A stretch of DNA of 15,769 nt from an uncultured bacterium (GCA_900554385.1 USHE01000020.1:1-15769), one strand, 5' to 3'; positions 7,425 to 14,429 are shown, numbered from the stretch's first letter. A program made the numbers and translations. The notes: generated by a model from the sequence alone, not told the origin.

Positions 7425-7453
7425 TTGCAACTAGTTATGCTAAATTATATAAT
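7425..7453 (+). promoter_or_regulatory. Promoter placing the FAD oxidoreductase on a leaderless transcript
   Basis: TTGCAA (7425-7430), a 17-nt spacer and a perfect TATAAT (7448-7453) are followed by 6 nt and the ATG at 7460. This is the same geometry as at the preceding gene. No Shine-Dalgarno site is present. Confidence 0.7.
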
Positions 7454-7459
7454 AAAACT

Positions 7460-8755
7460 ATGACAAAATATGATGTAGTTGTTGTCGGCGGCGGTACGGC
7501 AGGATGTGCAGCGGCTTACACGGCAGGAAAACTAGGATTAAAAACCTTAATTATTGAAAAGAATATTCACCTTGGCGGTACTATAACGTCGGGGCTTGTT
7601 GTGCCTGTTATGCGTTCAGGTGATCACCAGATTAATACGGAGTTTAGGACAGCTTTAATCAATGAACTGCAAGAACTTGGCGGCCAAATAACATATCAGG
7701 ATAACCCTGCCTGGTTCAATCCCGAGCTTACAAAAATAGCCTTAGACAATTTAATGCGCAAAGCCAATGTAGAAGTGTTTTTTGACACCCATATTATAGA
7801 TGTAAAGCTTTCAGGCAGAGAGATTAAGAAGATTGAAATTTCAAAAGAAATATTATCAGTATCTACCGATGAGATAGATATGAAAAAGAAAAAGTTATCG
7901 GTATCTATCGGGGCGAGATACGTTGTTGACTCAACAGGAAATTGTGAAATCGGAAAAATTTCTAATTGCAGATTTTTGGAAAAACAAAAAGAATTTCAGC
8001 CTGTTACTTTGAGATTTATGATGAGCGGTATTGATTTAAAAGCATTTTCTGAGTGGCTTTCGGCGTATGACAAGGATAGAAATGTAACTACTATTGAAAA
8101 TATTGACGGACAAATACATCTTTCTACGGCTTACACGTGGGATAAAGACAAAAAATGGGCGTTAGCACCGCTTTTTAAGGATGCTGTCGCGAAAGGGGTT
8201 TTAAAACGCTATGATACCAACTACTTTCAGATATTTACAGTGGCTGGAATGCCCGACACTGTGGCATTTAACTGTCCAAGAATCATAGATTACAACAATT
8301 CTCTTGAGGTAAAAAACATCTCAAAAGCCTTGCTGTTAGGGCGTCAGAACATTTACAGATACCAGAATTTTTGTAGAAAATATTTCCCCGGTTTTGAAAA
8401 AGCTTTTATTTCAAATATAGCTGATATGCTTGGTGTAAGGGCTTCTCGACGAATTATGGGCAAGTACATTTATACTATTGAGGACTTGAAATCAGGAAAA
8501 ACATTTGAAAATCCTGTTGTAATTTCCGATTATCCAGTAGACGTACACTCAAACAAGAAGAATACTTCCACACTTCAAACCTACAGTGAATACCAGCTTC
8601 CGATTGAATGCCTTATGTCTGCGGATATAGACAATTTATTTGTAGCAGGAAGATGCTTGTCTGCGGATTATATGGCTCAAGGAGCCTTACGAGTCCAGTC
8701 AAGCTGCTTTTCTATGGGGGAAGGAGTTGCCAAGTATATTAAGACTCAGCTCTAA
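7460..8755 (+). CDS. FAD-dependent oxidoreductase (FAD_oxidored family)
   Basis: This 431-residue flavoprotein begins with an FAD dinucleotide-binding fold: VVVVGGGTAGCAAAYTAG at about residues 6-23, with the strand-ending acid in LIIEKN. The next segment, GGTITSGLVVPV, is typical of the FAD_oxidored group. The C-terminal FAD-contact region LFVAGRCLSADYMAQGALRVQ is complete, so it looks full length. Family members oxidise varied substrates and the substrate here is unknown. There is no signal peptide, so it should be cytosolic. It is preceded by its own consensus promoter and lacks a ribosome-binding site, so a leaderless mRNA is expected. Its last 17 nt overlap the 3' end of the convergent disulfide-reductase-like gene. 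Confidence 0.85.
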   Translation: MTKYDVVVVGGGTAGCAAAYTAGKLGLKTLIIEKNIHLGGTITSGLVVPVMRSGDHQINTEFRTALINELQELGGQITYQDNPAWFNPELTKIALDNLMRKANVEVFFDTHIIDVKLSGREIKKIEISKEILSVSTDEIDMKKKKLSVSIGARYVVDSTGNCEIGKISNCRFLEKQKEFQPVTLRFMMSGIDLKAFSEWLSAYDKDRNVTTIENIDGQIHLSTAYTWDKDKKWALAPLFKDAVAKGVLKRYDTNYFQIFTVAGMPDTVAFNCPRIIDYNNSLEVKNISKALLLGRQNIYRYQNFCRKYFPGFEKAFISNIADMLGVRASRRIMGKYIYTIEDLKSGKTFENPVVISDYPVDVHSNKKNTSTLQTYSEYQLPIECLMSADIDNLFVAGRCLSADYMAQGALRVQSSCFSMGEGVAKYIKTQL

Positions 8756-10103
8756 CCTTAGTCATTAGAATTTGTGCAGCATTAAGCAGAGGGTCTATTG
8801 TCGGTGAAAACGGTGGAGCATAGGTTAAATCGTTATTGAAAAATTCTTCAACCGTTAGTTTTGCAAGCAAAGCTGTAGCAAGCGTGTTAATCCTCTTATC
8901 AGCATCACCGGCACCAACTCCCTGTCCACCTAAAAGTAGTCCAGTTTTTTTATCTGCTGTTAATTTTAGGGTTATGTTATTGGCATCAGGCATATATCCG
9001 ACTTTGTCATATTTTGTAACCGTTACCGAAACAGGTTCAAAACCTGCATTTCTTGCTTGATTTTCCGTTAATCCGGTAATTGACATTGTTAAACCTAAAC
9101 ACCTTGTAACTGCTGAACCTAAAACTCCTTGAAACATATCAGGAAATCCGCAGGCATTCATTGCTGCCACACGCCCCTCTTTGTTTGCATTAGAGCCTAG
9201 TGGCATCCAAACAGGCTGTTTTGAAACGATATGATATTCCTGTACACAAACCCCGCAGGCATATATATCTTTGATATTTGTTTCCATTTTAGGCGTAACA
9301 CTAATTGCGCCTGTTGCTCCGAGCTGAATACCTGCATCAATTGCAACATCAACATTTGGAGTAACCCCTGCACAAATTACAGCCATATCCACATCATAAC
9401 GGTTGCCAGAACTTGTGATAACACCATTAATTCCTTTGTTATCTCCTGTAAATTCAGTAACTGTTTCAGAGGTTATTATCTCAAAATTTCCGTTACTGAT
9501 AGACATTAATTGATTTTTTATAAGATCTGCCATGTCTGTGTCAAAAATAGACATAATGTGTTCATCACGCTCAACTAAAATTACATGAAGTCCTTGACGC
9601 ACAAAGGCTTCCAACATTTCAATACCGATATAGCCGCCGCCTACAATTACTACACTTTTTGTCGTTGAAATTTTTTCTCTAATAGCAATTGCATCTTCAA
9701 TTCTTCGCACTGTGAAAACATTATTCAGAGCAATATTTTTTATGTTTGGAATAAAAGGTCTTGAGCCTGTCGCAACTATGAGTTTGTCATAATCTACAAG
9801 AAATGCAGAATTTTCTTTTAAGTTTTCTACCAAAACTTTTTTGCACATTGGCAAAATTTTTGAAACTCTGCATTCAAGATGGATAAAAATATTACTTTGG
9901 GCAAATTCTTCCGGAGAACGAACTAGTAAAGTTCTGTAATCTTCAAAATTTCCCTCAATATAATAAGGTATTCCGCACGCCGAATATGATACGTGAGTAT
10001 CAGCCGTGTATAAATTAATCTCCGCATCAGGAAGAAGTCTTCTTGCTTTAGCCGCGGCTTTTGCTCCTGCAGCTACACCGCCTATAATTACTAATTTCAT
10101 CAT
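8739..10103 (-). CDS. CoA-disulfide reductase / NADH oxidase-like flavoprotein
   Basis: This 454-residue protein belongs to the single-cysteine pyridine nucleotide-disulfide reductases (CoA-disulfide reductase, NADH oxidase, polysulfide reductase). The FAD fold starts with IIGGVAAGAKAAAKARR. The redox cysteine is C43 in SYSACGIPYY. The NAD fold is VVIVGGGYIGIEM (about 151-163). The dimerisation domain has the family stretches GSNANKEGRVAA, ADKRINTLATAL and LTYAPPFSPTIDP. The second FAD motif normally reads AAGD, but here it is YACGVCV, with Val285 in place of the FAD-binding aspartate (codon GTT). That should weaken flavin binding or reflect an altered site. There is no Shine-Dalgarno: a TATTAT ends 7 nt before the ATGATG start. 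Which disulfide or oxidant it uses is not decided by sequence. Confidence 0.85.
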   Translation of the reverse strand: MMKLVIIGGVAAGAKAAAKARRLLPDAEINLYTADTHVSYSACGIPYYIEGNFEDYRTLLVRSPEEFAQSNIFIHLECRVSKILPMCKKVLVENLKENSAFLVDYDKLIVATGSRPFIPNIKNIALNNVFTVRRIEDAIAIREKISTTKSVVIVGGGYIGIEMLEAFVRQGLHVILVERDEHIMSIFDTDMADLIKNQLMSISNGNFEIITSETVTEFTGDNKGINGVITSSGNRYDVDMAVICAGVTPNVDVAIDAGIQLGATGAISVTPKMETNIKDIYACGVCVQEYHIVSKQPVWMPLGSNANKEGRVAAMNACGFPDMFQGVLGSAVTRCLGLTMSITGLTENQARNAGFEPVSVTVTKYDKVGYMPDANNITLKLTADKKTGLLLGGQGVGAGDADKRINTLATALLAKLTVEEFFNNDLTYAPPFSPTIDPLLNAAQILMTKVRAES

Positions 10104-10109
10104 ACTGAG

Positions 10110-10115
10110 ATAATA
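10110..10115 (-). promoter_or_regulatory. Probable -10 box for a leaderless disulfide-reductase transcript
   Basis: On the minus strand TATTAT is followed by 6 nt (CTCAGT) and the ATG at 10103, the same spacing as the other leaderless candidates. The -35 is poor: the best hexamers at 16-17 nt are TGTAAA and ATGTAA. No Shine-Dalgarno site is present upstream. Confidence 0.4.
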
Positions 10116-10149
10116 TATTGGCTTAAAGATTTTTACATTAGTCTGTTGA

Positions 10150-10290
10150 CTAGTTTAATCCCGAAGTCGCAAGAAAGGTTTCACGCATAAATTCGCAATA
10201 GCAGTCAACATCGGTTTTAAATTCTTCAGCTTTATCTACCAAATTTTTTAACTCAACAATAATTTGTTCTTTTTTTAAATCTTCGTACAT
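10150..10290 (-). CDS. Small acidic protein, 46 residues, unknown function
   Basis: This short frame fills most of the gap between the permease and the disulfide-reductase genes. It runs ATG to TAG and encodes MYEDLKKEQIIVELKN followed by a Lys/Glu-rich helix, a Cys-Tyr-Cys pair at residues 30-32, and the end ATSGLN. A proper Shine-Dalgarno (GGAGAG) lies 8 nt before the ATG. The composition and heptad-like spacing of Leu, Val and Ile suggest an amphipathic helix. The CYC pair may bind metal or form a disulfide. I do not recognise the family. It is co-oriented with the permease upstream (94 nt) and the flavoprotein downstream (46 nt), and may be co-transcribed with the permease. Confidence 0.65.
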   Translation of the reverse strand: MYEDLKKEQIIVELKNLVDKAEEFKTDVDCYCEFMRETFLATSGLN

Positions 10291-10384
10291 GATACACACT
10301 CTCCATAACTGTATATTTATGTACGGCTCAAATATTTATAATCTTTAGTTCTGCCAGAAATATTGTTACAAAGTTTAAAATAAA

Positions 10385-11269
10385 TCAGTCAATTTCGTTA
10401 TACACAAGCTTTTTACGCAATTTCCACTGAATAAGAGTTAGCATAAGTATTATAACAAATAAAACGTAGGCTATAGCCGAAGCTTTTCCAACATTAAAAT
10501 ATTCAAAAGCATTCTTGTAAATAGCGTATACAAGGACATTTGTACTGTCTAACGGACCTCCCTGTGTCATAAGATAAATCAGATCAAAAACTTGAAAGGA
10601 ACTGATTGCTGTAATTATAACCACAAAAAATATTGTTGGTGATAAAAGAGGAACTGTTACGTATAAAAAAGTTTTTACATGTCCTGCACCATCGATTTTT
10701 GCAGCCTCAAACATGCTGTTAGATATACCGCTTAGGGATGAAAGAAAAATAATCATGTTGTACCCGATAAGTTTCCAGACAGAAACTGCAATAAGCGCAG
10801 GAAGCGCAAAGTTCGTGTCGTAAAGCCAGTTGACATGCAGGTGTAAAAATTTATTTAAAATACCTATATTAGGGTCAAATATCCATTGCCATACAATTCC
10901 GATAACTATCATTGGGGTTATAAACGGCAAGAAATATGCGGTTTTAAAAAATTCAGACCCTCTAATTTTACTATTTAATAAAACTGCCAGAATTAACGGG
11001 ATTATTACACCTAAAACAGAGCTGGATAGTGCAAACACAATCGTATTTAAAAGTATTTTACCAAACAAAGGTTCTGTAAAAATTTCACGGTAATTTTCAA
11101 GTCCAGCAAACTCTATAGGATTGAGTAAATCCCACTTAGCAAAACTTAACCCGAATGAACAAATTACAGGAATAATAATAAAAATTAAAGTTCCTAAAAG
11201 TGCTGGCAAGATAAAAATCCATCCTGCAATATTCTCCTTATTTGTGAGTTTATCCCAAACTTTTTTCAT
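10385..11269 (-). CDS. Sugar ABC transporter permease, MalF/UgpA type
   Basis: The protein has 294 residues from the ATG at 11269. A TTG 15 nt further upstream is in frame, but neither start has a ribosome site, and the ATG has a TATAAT 6 nt before it. It has six hydrophobic segments starting with AGWIFILPALLGTLIF. The EAA loop contacting the ATPase reads EAAKIDGAGHVKTF and continues VPLLSPTIFF. This is the binding-protein-dependent transport permease fold of carbohydrate importers (CUT1). Such systems need a second permease, a solute-binding protein and an ATPase; none is beside it in this window. The substrate is probably a sugar or glycerol phosphate by family, but is not resolvable. It is divergent from the mutase gene and shares its promoter core. 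Confidence 0.85.
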   Translation of the reverse strand: MKKVWDKLTNKENIAGWIFILPALLGTLIFIIIPVICSFGLSFAKWDLLNPIEFAGLENYREIFTEPLFGKILLNTIVFALSSSVLGVIIPLILAVLLNSKIRGSEFFKTAYFLPFITPMIVIGIVWQWIFDPNIGILNKFLHLHVNWLYDTNFALPALIAVSVWKLIGYNMIIFLSSLSGISNSMFEAAKIDGAGHVKTFLYVTVPLLSPTIFFVVIITAISSFQVFDLIYLMTQGGPLDSTNVLVYAIYKNAFEYFNVGKASAIAYVLFVIILMLTLIQWKLRKKLVYNEID

Positions 11270-11281
11270 GCTATAATTATA
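11269..11281. promoter_or_regulatory. Symmetric -10 element, candidate bidirectional promoter
   Basis: The 10-bp perfect palindrome TATAATTATA (11272-11281) supplies a consensus TATAAT on both strands. On the plus strand it is extended (TGC before TATAAT, 11269-11277) and serves the mutase gene with a leader of about 30 nt. On the minus strand TATAAT (11276-11281) is 6 nt from the permease ATG at 11269, predicting a leaderless mRNA. Neither direction has a good -35. Confidence 0.55.
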
Positions 11282-11313
11282 CAATAATGTAAATAATTAG
11301 GGGAGTAGTTAAC

Positions 11314-12789
11314 ATGCAAAAATTTGAACACGCATTTGGAAAAAACGATATAAGAGGAATTTACGGGGAAGATATTACCGAAGAATTATACACTCATACC
11401 GGACGCGGTCTTGTAGCTTACTTAAAAGGCAAATCAGGCAAGACTCCTTCTGAAATGTGGTTTACTGTATGTATGGATGCAAGAACTCACTCTCCTTCAC
11501 TTTCAAAAGCTTTGATAGAAGGGATTACCTCTACAGGAGCAAATGTTGTTGATTTAGGACTTGCGCCGACTCCAATAGGTTATTATTCGGAAGTTGTGGG
11601 AGTTCCAAAGGAACTTACCAACGGCAGCGATATAATTTCGGCATGTATAATTACTGCAAGCCACAACCCAAAAGAATATAACGGGATGAAAATGACTTAT
11701 GAAAAACATACCCTTAACGAACAGCAAATAAAAGATGTAAAAGAATATACCTTCAAAGATTTTGCAAATCCTGAAATTTCGGATAAAAAAGGATTTGTAA
11801 AAACATATAATATTATACCTGATTACATTGAAGATATGAAATCTCGCTTTGGCAAAATAGGTGAAGGTGTAAAAGTTGTTGTAGACAGTGCAAATGCAAC
11901 TGGAGGAATCGTAGGTCCACAACTTAATAAAGACCTCGGTTGTGATGTTGTTGAGCTATACTCAGAACCGGACGGAACTTTCCCTAACCACCACCCGAAC
12001 CCAAGCGTAGAAAAAACTCTTGATGTGCTTAAAGAAACTGTAATTAAAGAACATGCTGATGTTGGAATTGCCTATGACGGCGACAGCGATAGGATAGGTG
12101 TAATCGACAATAACGGTAAATTTTTAACAGGTGATAAATTATTATTGATTTATGCGCTTGATTTGATTGATAGCTGCAAAAAAGACGGAATAATCCCTAA
12201 AGTTGTGAGTGAGGTAAAATGTTCGCAGGTTCTTTATGACACCATAAATAAATCAGGCGGAGATGCCATCATGTGCAAAACCGGTCACGGCTATATTAAT
12301 GATATGTTGAAAAAAACAGGAGCAATTCTCGCCGGAGAAATGAGCGGTCATACTTTCTTTAAAGACAGATATTACGGATTTGACGATGCAATTTATGCAG
12401 GCTGCAGAATCATCGAAATTATTTCTAAACATAAAAAAGAAAATCCGAACTTTACTATTCAAGATATGCTAAAACCGTTTGACAGTGTATTTTCGTCTCC
12501 GGAAGTGCGTTTCCCTTGCCCAAATGAACTAAATAAAGAAGTTCTAAATAGCGTTATTAATTATGTTATTGAAAACAAGGACTGTTTTGGTGCTGAAATT
12601 ATTGATATAATTACACTTGACGGAATGCGAATTGTCTTTGACGGAGGTTTTGCCCTTATACGACAAAGCAATACCGAGCCTGTGTTTACACTAAGATTTG
12701 AAGCACAAAATCAAACCCAATGTGAAAGCTTCCAAAACTGCATGATTAGCCTGCTAGAAAAAGCACTTGAACAGTGCAAGGTAAAATAG
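11314..12789 (+). CDS. Phosphomannomutase/phosphoglucomutase (ManB/AlgC-like)
   Basis: This 491-residue alpha-D-phosphohexomutase interconverts hexose 1- and 6-phosphates (mannose and/or glucose), feeding nucleotide-sugar and envelope polysaccharide synthesis in the cytosol. All four active-site loops are present in order: phosphoserine loop TASHNP (residues 114-119, Ser116), metal loop DGDSDR (255-260), sugar-specificity loop GEMSGH (341-346), and phosphate-binding loop RQSNTEP (450-456). The GEMSGH loop fits the bifunctional PMM/PGM group, so both sugars are likely substrates. The ATG at 11314 has AGGGGAG upstream, a strong ribosome site. Its stop codon lies inside the target duplication of the repeat element that follows, and the protein is intact. 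Confidence 0.92.
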   Translation: MQKFEHAFGKNDIRGIYGEDITEELYTHTGRGLVAYLKGKSGKTPSEMWFTVCMDARTHSPSLSKALIEGITSTGANVVDLGLAPTPIGYYSEVVGVPKELTNGSDIISACIITASHNPKEYNGMKMTYEKHTLNEQQIKDVKEYTFKDFANPEISDKKGFVKTYNIIPDYIEDMKSRFGKIGEGVKVVVDSANATGGIVGPQLNKDLGCDVVELYSEPDGTFPNHHPNPSVEKTLDVLKETVIKEHADVGIAYDGDSDRIGVIDNNGKFLTGDKLLLIYALDLIDSCKKDGIIPKVVSEVKCSQVLYDTINKSGGDAIMCKTGHGYINDMLKKTGAILAGEMSGHTFFKDRYYGFDDAIYAGCRIIEIISKHKKENPNFTIQDMLKPFDSVFSSPEVRFPCPNELNKEVLNSVINYVIENKDCFGAEIIDIITLDGMRIVFDGGFALIRQSNTEPVFTLRFEAQNQTQCESFQNCMISLLEKALEQCKVK

Positions 12790-12790
12790 T

Positions 12791-12914
12791 TGGTAAGGTA
12801 TAACATATTATAGTCACCCTGAACTTGTTTCAGGGTCTCAAATAAACAGATGCTGAAACGAGTTCAGCATGACAATCTTGACTGCATCTGGAGTAAACTT
12901 GTTATACCTTGCCA
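12791..12914. mobile_element. MITE-like palindromic element with terminal inverted repeats
   Basis: The 124-bp element has 15-bp terminal inverted repeats, TGGTAAGGTATAACA (12791-12805) and TGTTATACCTTGCCA (12900-12914), matching at 14 of 15 positions. The flanks carry a direct repeat AATAGT (12785-12790 and 12915-12920), extendable to 8 bp, which looks like a target-site duplication. Inside are two hairpins: CCCTGAA/TTCAGGG (12817-12835) and ATGCTGAA/TTCAGCAT (12850-12870). The two hairpins are themselves inverted copies of each other, so the whole can fold as one long nested stem. There is no coding capacity, so it would depend on a transposase elsewhere. It sits between convergent stop codons and may also end transcription in both directions. 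Confidence 0.8.
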
Positions 12915-12919
12915 AATAG

Positions 12920-13144
12920 TTAATAATCAAATAAATCCTTAAGAGATATACCTAAAGCTTTCGCAATCTTGTTAACCCGCGATAGCGGTATATCTCTGTG
13001 AGCATTCTCAATATTTGCAATATATGAATTGTCTGCATCAATCTCGAAACTCAATTGTTCTTGAGTCAGCCCCTTTTCTTTGCGCAAAAATCTTATTCTC
13101 TGCCCAAACTTCTTATGAAAAATTTTATCCATTTTCTTAGCCAT
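12920..13144 (-). CDS. Small XRE-family HTH transcriptional regulator
   Basis: This 74-residue protein is almost entirely a Cro/CI-type helix-turn-helix domain: FGQRIRFLRKEKGLTQEQLS, then the recognition-helix region DADNSYIANIENAHRDIP, and ending KALGISLKDLFDY. Such one-domain regulators bind DNA as dimers and often control adjacent genes or accessory elements. No toxin or phage gene accompanies it here. No good Shine-Dalgarno precedes the ATG at 13144; an internal ATG at 13132 is also poorly supported. Its stop codon overlaps the right target duplication of the MITE-like element. It is divergent from the pilin-like gene, so it could regulate it, but no operator is evident. Confidence 0.85.
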   Translation of the reverse strand: MAKKMDKIFHKKFGQRIRFLRKEKGLTQEQLSFEIDADNSYIANIENAHRDIPLSRVNKIAKALGISLKDLFDY

Positions 13145-13179
13145 TAGTTAAGATATATCAAATAATTACAATAAAAATA

Positions 13180-13208
13180 TTGCTATTTTGGAGGTTTATA
13201 GTTATAAT
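13180..13208 (+). promoter_or_regulatory. Sigma70-type promoter for the pilin-like gene
   Basis: TTGCTA (13180-13185), a 17-nt spacer and a perfect TATAAT (13203-13208). The start would be near 13215, giving a leader of about 25 nt that includes the Shine-Dalgarno GGAGG. Confidence 0.65.
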
Positions 13209-13239
13209 TAAGCATGGGACAAGGAAATTGGAGGATAAA

Positions 13240-13917
13240 ATGAAAAATAAGGCTTTTACTTTGGCAGAAGTATTAATAACTCTCGGCATAATAGGGATAG
13301 TTGCATCAATGACGTTACCCGCACTTATTCAGAATAATAAGAATAAAGAAGTAGAAGCTAAATTAAAAAAAGTATATTCAGTAATGAATCAAGCTATATT
13401 AATGTCAGAAATAGATAACGGTCCAAAAGAATACTGGGATTTTTTTGACGCGAATTTTTTTGATACATATTTTGCACCTTATTTAAAAGAAGTAAGAGTT
13501 AAGAAATTTCAAAGCTTCGGTGGTAAGAATCGGGCAATATATTTTTCTGATGGGAGTCTATTAGTTACCAAATCAAGCTATGATTACTTCTTTTTTCCTA
13601 ATGCCAAGAATTTTGATGAAGAAACATTCGCTCATACAAGCGAAAACGGATCGCTTATGGGAAGAAAAGATTGCGGCATAACCTATTTTGCATTCGGGTT
13701 TGCCCCGACACTTAATGATACAGAACATAAATACCATTATAAAAAGGGGTTTGAGCCATATAAGTTTAGGTTATCCGAACTATCAAAAGAAGAATTAATG
13801 CATAGTGGAGATGATTATTCCTGCAACAAAAATAGTTCTATAATAGACTGGTGTACTGCGCTTATTCAACTTAATAACTGGAAAATCCCTAAAGATTACC
13901 CATTTAAAGTTAAGTAA
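13240..13917 (+). CDS. Type IV pilin-like/pseudopilin protein
   Basis: The ATG at 13240 (225 residues) is chosen because GGAGG precedes it by 5 nt. The upstream extension of the frame overlaps the promoter. The prepilin signal is short and positive: MKNKA with cleavage before F6, then FTLAEVLITLGIIGIVAS, with the conserved Glu as the fifth mature residue and a long hydrophobic helix. A prepilin peptidase should process it, and the product would be assembled by a type IV pilus or type II secretion-like machine. The C-terminal domain (about 190 residues) is rich in Phe and Tyr and has three cysteines near DCGI, YSCN and DWCT. Such proteins with diverse tails are numerous in Gastranaerophilales genomes (from memory). 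The next gene encodes a secreted cysteine-rich protein. Confidence 0.85.
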   Translation: MKNKAFTLAEVLITLGIIGIVASMTLPALIQNNKNKEVEAKLKKVYSVMNQAILMSEIDNGPKEYWDFFDANFFDTYFAPYLKEVRVKKFQSFGGKNRAIYFSDGSLLVTKSSYDYFFFPNAKNFDEETFAHTSENGSLMGRKDCGITYFAFGFAPTLNDTEHKYHYKKGFEPYKFRLSELSKEELMHSGDDYSCNKNSSIIDWCTALIQLNNWKIPKDYPFKVK

Positions 13918-13937
13918 AATTCAGAATTAGAAATGAC

Positions 13938-13966
13938 TTGAAAAAAACTATTAAAAAGGTTAAAAT
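13938..13966 (+). promoter_or_regulatory. Promoter for the cysteine-rich secreted protein gene
   Basis: TTGAAA (13938-13943), a 17-nt spacer and TAAAAT (13961-13966). The predicted start near 13973 leaves a very short leader that still contains AAGGAG. The gene is therefore probably also transcribed on its own, apart from the pilin-like gene. Confidence 0.55.
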
Positions 13967-13984
13967 GTTAAAAAGGAGTAAATT

Positions 13985-14344
13985 ATGATGAAAAAACTTG
14001 TTTTAACATCTTTACTATTGCTAAATTTTTCTTTTGTGTGTGCAACTGATATTGAGCCATCAAAAATACCAACTGTAAAACCGGCAAATAGTTACAAAAA
14101 CGGCATCTATTGCCCTGCTCCTTATACAATAATTAGACCATGCGTAAAATGTAAATTGGAATTAAGAACCAGTTCTGATGGGAAAAGGCATAGAGTTGAT
14201 TCAGTATGCTTGGAATACCAGGATATCTGTTCAAACGAAAAAGATACTCACCCTGCATTTCAGCCAAACGACAATTTCTGCGGAGAAAAAGAATTTTACA
14301 AAAATCTTTCACCGGAAATAAAAAAAGAATTAAGAATAAAATAA
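13985..14344 (+). CDS. Small secreted cysteine-rich protein, unknown function
   Basis: This 119-residue protein has a Sec signal peptide: MMKK, then a leucine-rich core, then FVCA with likely cleavage after residue 20. It is not a lipoprotein, because Cys19 lacks a lipobox. The mature part of about 99 residues has six cysteines (43, 53, 56, 75, 82, 99), including a CVKC pair, compatible with three disulfides in the exported protein. I do not recognise the family. The start codons ATGATG have AAGGAG 6 nt upstream. It lies 67 nt after the pilin-like gene on the same strand, so an accessory role at the cell surface is possible but unproven. Confidence 0.75.
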   Translation: MMKKLVLTSLLLLNFSFVCATDIEPSKIPTVKPANSYKNGIYCPAPYTIIRPCVKCKLELRTSSDGKRHRVDSVCLEYQDICSNEKDTHPAFQPNDNFCGEKEFYKNLSPEIKKELRIK

Positions 14345-14400
14345 ATGTTGAAATAGTTTACATCCACTTGATTTTACAATCTTTTCATGTTAGGCTTAGT

Positions 14401-14429
14401 TTGTCAGAAAAGTTACTCACGAATACGAT
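14401..14429 (+). promoter_or_regulatory. Possible promoter for the rpsE-rpmD-rplO block
   Basis: TTGTCA (14401-14406), a 17-nt spacer and TACGAT (14424-14429). The predicted start is near 14436, with a leader of about 83 nt before rpsE. The -35 is good and the -10 matches at 4 of 6 positions. The rest of the 174-nt gap shows no gene and no clear terminator for the upstream gene. Confidence 0.35.

Noticed and set aside
13180..13239. Extension of the pilin-like frame upstream from a TTG at 13180
   Set aside because: That TTG is the -35 element of a consensus promoter, and the prepilin signal requires the short leader starting at 13240.
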